Source of the DNA: Egaibacter sp046050465
Lineage (GTDB): Bacteria; Pseudomonadota; Gammaproteobacteria; Burkholderiales; Burkholderiaceae_C
Direction: 5' to 3'
DNA: 19,963 bases
Assembly: GCA_046050465.1 (NCBI GenBank)
Contig: JBJOPS010000034.1
Location: 1-19,963 of the forward strand
Part shown: positions 17,719 to 19,963 of the stretch, in pieces
Position numbering within the stretch: the first letter of the stretch is position 1
How the letters are laid out: each line of letters begins with the position of its first letter
Position numbers and translations under genes: made by a program
Notes under the pieces: model-generated
What the model was told of the DNA's origin: nothing
The model's database searches: none
What the model saw: the letters and a program-made list of their open reading frames with translations, nothing else

Positions 17719-17755
17719 GTCTTTTCAAATCCATTATTCGTAGAAGGAACACACC

Positions 17756-18895
17756 ATGAATGCCAAGACCACGGCCACTGCTGCAGACACCTGGTATGCG
17801 AACCCCGCCGCTCGCCCCACAGACCGCACCAGCCAGACCGACGACGAACGCATCAAGGACATTACCGTGTTGCCACCTCCCGAACATTTGATCCGCTTTT
17901 TTCCGATTCAGGGCACGGCCGTGGAGTCGCTGATCAGCAAAACCCGCCGCCACATCCACAACATCATGGCGGGTAAGGACGACCGCTTGCTGGTCATCAT
18001 CGGGCCCTGCTCGATTCACGATCCTGCTGCTGCGCTGGAATACGCGCGCCAGTTGAAGGTGCAGCGCGAGAAATATGCCGACACGCTGGAAATCGTCATG
18101 CGCGTGTATTTCGAAAAACCCCGCACCACAGTCGGCTGGAAAGGCCTGATCAACGACCCGTACCTGGACGAGAGCTTCCGCATTGACGAGGGCCTGCGCA
18201 TTGCGCGCCAGTTGCTGATCGAGATCAACCGCCTGGGCCTGCCTGCGGGCAGCGAGTTTCTGGATGTGATCTCCCCGCAGTACCTGGGTGACCTCATCGC
18301 CTGGGGCGCCATTGGCGCGCGCACCACCGAGAGCCAGGTGCACCGCGAGCTGGCTTCCGGCCTGTCGGCGCCGATTGGCTTCAAGAACGGGACGGATGGC
18401 AACATCAAGATCGCCACCGACGCCATTCAGGCTGCTGCCGGTGGCCACCACTTTTTGTCGGTCCACAAAAACGGCCAGGTGGCGATTGTGCAAACCAATG
18501 GCAACCCGGACTGCCACGTCATCCTGCGCGGTGGCAAAGCCCCCAACTACGACGCTGCCAACGTAGCCGCTGCCTGTGCCGACCTGACCAAAGCCAAGCT
18601 GCCGCCCACGCTGATGGTGGACTGCAGCCACGCCAACAGCAGCAAACAGCACGAGAAGCAGCTGGACGTGGCGCGCGACATCGCGGCGCAGGTGCAGGGT
18701 GGATCGAAAAGCGTGTTCGGCGTGATGGTGGAGAGCCATCTGAACGCTGGTGCACAGAAGTTCACCCCTGGCAAGGACGATGCCACCCAGCTGGAATATG
18801 GCAAGAGCATTACCGACGCCTGTCTGGGCTGGGGTGATTCGCTGGAAGCGCTGGATGTGCTGTCGGCTGCGGTGAAGGCGCGCCGGGCACGCTGA
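17756..18895 (+). CDS. aroG: 3-deoxy-7-phosphoheptulonate (DAHP) synthase, class I
   Basis: Condenses phosphoenolpyruvate and erythrose 4-phosphate, the committed step of the shikimate pathway. 379 residues. Class I AroF/G/H marks are in order: GPCSIHD, RVYFEKPRTTVGWKGLINDP, GSEFLD, SPQY, GARTTESQ, GFKNGTDG, RGGKAPNYDA, DCSHANSSK and GVMVESHL. Metal ligands are the Cys of GPCSIHD and the His and Glu residues in the later motifs. The N-terminal extension (about 1-40) is where feedback-inhibition contacts lie in this class, but which amino acid inhibits it cannot be read reliably. A good ribosome site AAGGA (17744-17748) precedes the ATG by 7 bases. Expression is probably governed by the upstream aromatic leader and attenuator. 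The aroG symbol is by family; aroF/aroH specificity is not distinguished. Confidence 0.95.
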   Translation: MNAKTTATAADTWYANPAARPTDRTSQTDDERIKDITVLPPPEHLIRFFPIQGTAVESLISKTRRHIHNIMAGKDDRLLVIIGPCSIHDPAAALEYARQLKVQREKYADTLEIVMRVYFEKPRTTVGWKGLINDPYLDESFRIDEGLRIARQLLIEINRLGLPAGSEFLDVISPQYLGDLIAWGAIGARTTESQVHRELASGLSAPIGFKNGTDGNIKIATDAIQAAAGGHHFLSVHKNGQVAIVQTNGNPDCHVILRGGKAPNYDAANVAAACADLTKAKLPPTLMVDCSHANSSKQHEKQLDVARDIAAQVQGGSKSVFGVMVESHLNAGAQKFTPGKDDATQLEYGKSITDACLGWGDSLEALDVLSAAVKARRAR

Positions 18896-18927
18896 ATCGC
18901 TGGTCGGGACGCTAATTTGGGGTATTT

Positions 18928-18948
18928 TGGAGGCCTTTTTGGCCTCCA
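18928..18948. terminator. Hairpin between convergent aroG and mpl
   Basis: A perfect 8-bp stem TGGAGGCC/GGCCTCCA with loop TTTTT lies between two converging genes. Neither strand has a proper T-run after it, so it is a weak or factor-assisted terminator at best. Confidence 0.5.
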
Positions 18949-18958
18949 TCCCACGTAT

Positions 18959-19963
18959 CTATTGGGTTAGTAGCTCCTGTTTTTGTAGCGTTTGGAGCAA
19001 CTTCAGGTGAATGCCACCGAAGCCGCCGTTGCTCATGCAAACGATGTGGTCACCCGGCCGTGCCGCGGTGCTGACCTGCGCAACCAGTGCATCAATCGAG
19101 TCGGCCACCAGAGCCCGCGCACCCATGGGAGCCAGCGCCTCGCGTGCATCCCAGCCCAGCCCGCCGTTGTGGCAAAACGCCAGATCGGCCTGCTCCAGAC
19201 TCCACGGCAGCTGGGCTTTCATGGCGCCCAGCTTCATGGTGTTGGAGCGGGGCTCGAACACCGCCAGAATCCGCGGGCCCGGCCCGATGCGTCGGCGCAG
19301 GCCGTCCACGGTGGTTCGGATGGCGCTCGGGTGGTGGGCAAAGTCGTCGTAAACAGTGATGTTGCCAGCGGATGAGGCGATGGTGCCGCGAACTTCCATG
19401 CGGCGCTTGACGTTCTGAAAGCTGGCCAGGGCTTGGGCAGCGGCGGCTGGGGTCACGCCCACATGCTCGGCTGCCGCAATGGCAGCAATAGCATTCAACT
19501 GATTATGCACGCCTGTGAGTGCCCACTCCACGCGGCCAACGCCCTGGCCCTGGTACAGCACATCAAACTGATGCGGCTCGCCCTGCGCCGTGAAGTCGCT
19601 CACCGCGGCGCCAAAACTGCGCACCTCGCTCCAGCAACCAGCGTGCAACACCCGGGTCAGGCTTTCCTCCAGCCCGTTGACCACCACCCGGCCCGTGCCG
19701 GGCACGGTGCGCACCAGGTGATGAAACTGCCGCTCGATGGCTGCCAGATCGTCAAAGATGTCGGCGTGGTCGAATTCCAGGTTGTTGAGCACGGCGGTGC
19801 GTGGGCGGTAGTGCACAAATTTGCTGCGTTTGTCGAAGAAGGCGGTGTCGTATTCGTCGGCTTCTATGACGAAGAGGGGGCGGTGGTGGGGTGCCTGTGT
19901 CTTCTGCTCCGTGTCCCCCGCCCGCTGCGCGGGCTCCTCCTTGACCTGCGCAGAAGACACAGG
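18959..19963 (-). CDS. mpl: UDP-N-acetylmuramate:L-Ala-gamma-D-Glu-meso-DAP ligase (C-terminal part, cut by window end)
   Basis: Murein-recycling ligase that attaches recovered tripeptide to UDP-MurNAc in the cytoplasm. The visible 334 residues cover the end of the central Mur-ligase ATPase domain (VIEADEYDTAFFDKRSKFVHY, NNLEFDHADIFDDL) and the C-terminal domain (TVYDDFAHHPSAIRTTV, VFEPRSNTMKLG, MSNGGFGGIHLKLL). The N-terminal part with the P-loop is outside the window. Just before FVIEADEY the frame runs through a palindromic repeat (19894-19963) that encodes about 23 hydrophilic residues. Its GTG at 19960 is not the real start. It belongs to the same recycling pathway as ampD but is transcribed separately. 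Confidence 0.92.
   Translation of the reverse strand, partial: PVSSAQVKEEPAQRAGDTEQKTQAPHHRPLFVIEADEYDTAFFDKRSKFVHYRPRTAVLNNLEFDHADIFDDLAAIERQFHHLVRTVPGTGRVVVNGLEESLTRVLHAGCWSEVRSFGAAVSDFTAQGEPHQFDVLYQGQGVGRVEWALTGVHNQLNAIAAIAAAEHVGVTPAAAAQALASFQNVKRRMEVRGTIASSAGNITVYDDFAHHPSAIRTTVDGLRRRIGPGPRILAVFEPRSNTMKLGAMKAQLPWSLEQADLAFCHNGGLGWDAREALAPMGARALVADSIDALVAQVSTAARPGDHIVCMSNGGFGGIHLKLLQTLQKQELLTQ
19894..19963. repeat. Palindromic element inside the mpl coding sequence
   Basis: A perfect 14-bp inverted repeat, CCTGTGTCTTCTGC (19894-19907) and GCAGAAGACACAGG (19950-19963), encloses 42 bp that contain a second hairpin GCCCGC-TGC-GCGGGC (19920-19934). It is read through in frame by mpl and encodes a charged segment (KEEPAQRAGDTEQKTQ) absent from E. 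coli Mpl. The element touches the window end, so its outer limit is unknown. Confidence 0.7.

Noticed and set aside
17687..18949. 420-codon open frame on the minus strand opposite the DAHP synthase gene
   Set aside because: It mirrors the codon structure of a strongly conserved gene in GC-rich DNA. Its translation is His/Val/Gln-rich without a domain, and it would cover the terminator and attenuator.

Overview
The window looks like a chromosomal segment of a betaproteobacterium of the order Burkholderiales, most likely family Comamonadaceae (Rhodoferax/Polaromonas-like). I infer this from protein sequence style and gene order: an AlgZ/AlgR pair divergent from argH, ffh divergent from a ypjD/ccsA-like gene, and a small PP0621-type gene followed by pilS-pilR-ampD. 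A DinB with an insertion after its first strand also fits. No tRNA, rRNA or CRISPR array was seen. Both window ends lie in repeats: an IS5-type transposase remnant on the left and a palindromic element inside mpl on the right. This may be a contig bounded by repeats.

Layout. 1-395: 3' end of an IS5-family element. 394-5631 (minus strand): transcription order is algZ-like kinase, LytTR regulator, a divergent lipoxygenase-family protein, then a 7TM receptor-like nucleotide cyclase. 5754-9779 (plus): argH, an FMN-dependent alpha-hydroxy-acid dehydrogenase, and dinB. 9780-10052: no gene recognised. 10053-12598 (minus): transcription order is ffh, a PIN-toxin/RHH-antitoxin pair with its own palindromic promoter right after the ffh stop, then a RidA-like protein. 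12676-17480 (plus): a tightly packed run of ypjD/ccsA-like gene, PP0621-like small protein, pilS, pilR and ampD. 17481-18895 (plus): an aromatic-rich leader peptide, an attenuator and a class I DAHP synthase gene. 18959-end (minus): mpl, cut by the window edge.

Most notable find. A 25-residue ORF in front of the DAHP synthase gene has seven aromatic residues in eight consecutive codons (FFFSYFWF). It is followed by a near-perfect intrinsic terminator and by sequences that can form mutually exclusive pause, antiterminator and terminator hairpins. This is the full architecture of ribosome-mediated transcription attenuation, here apparently sensing aromatic aminoacyl-tRNA to control the first step of the shikimate pathway.

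Other points of interest: a lipoxygenase-like protein with shifted iron-ligand spacing and a C-terminal Phe, lying next to a receptor cyclase; a toxin-antitoxin operon that is probably read from a leaderless GTG; and an in-frame palindromic element within the mpl coding sequence.
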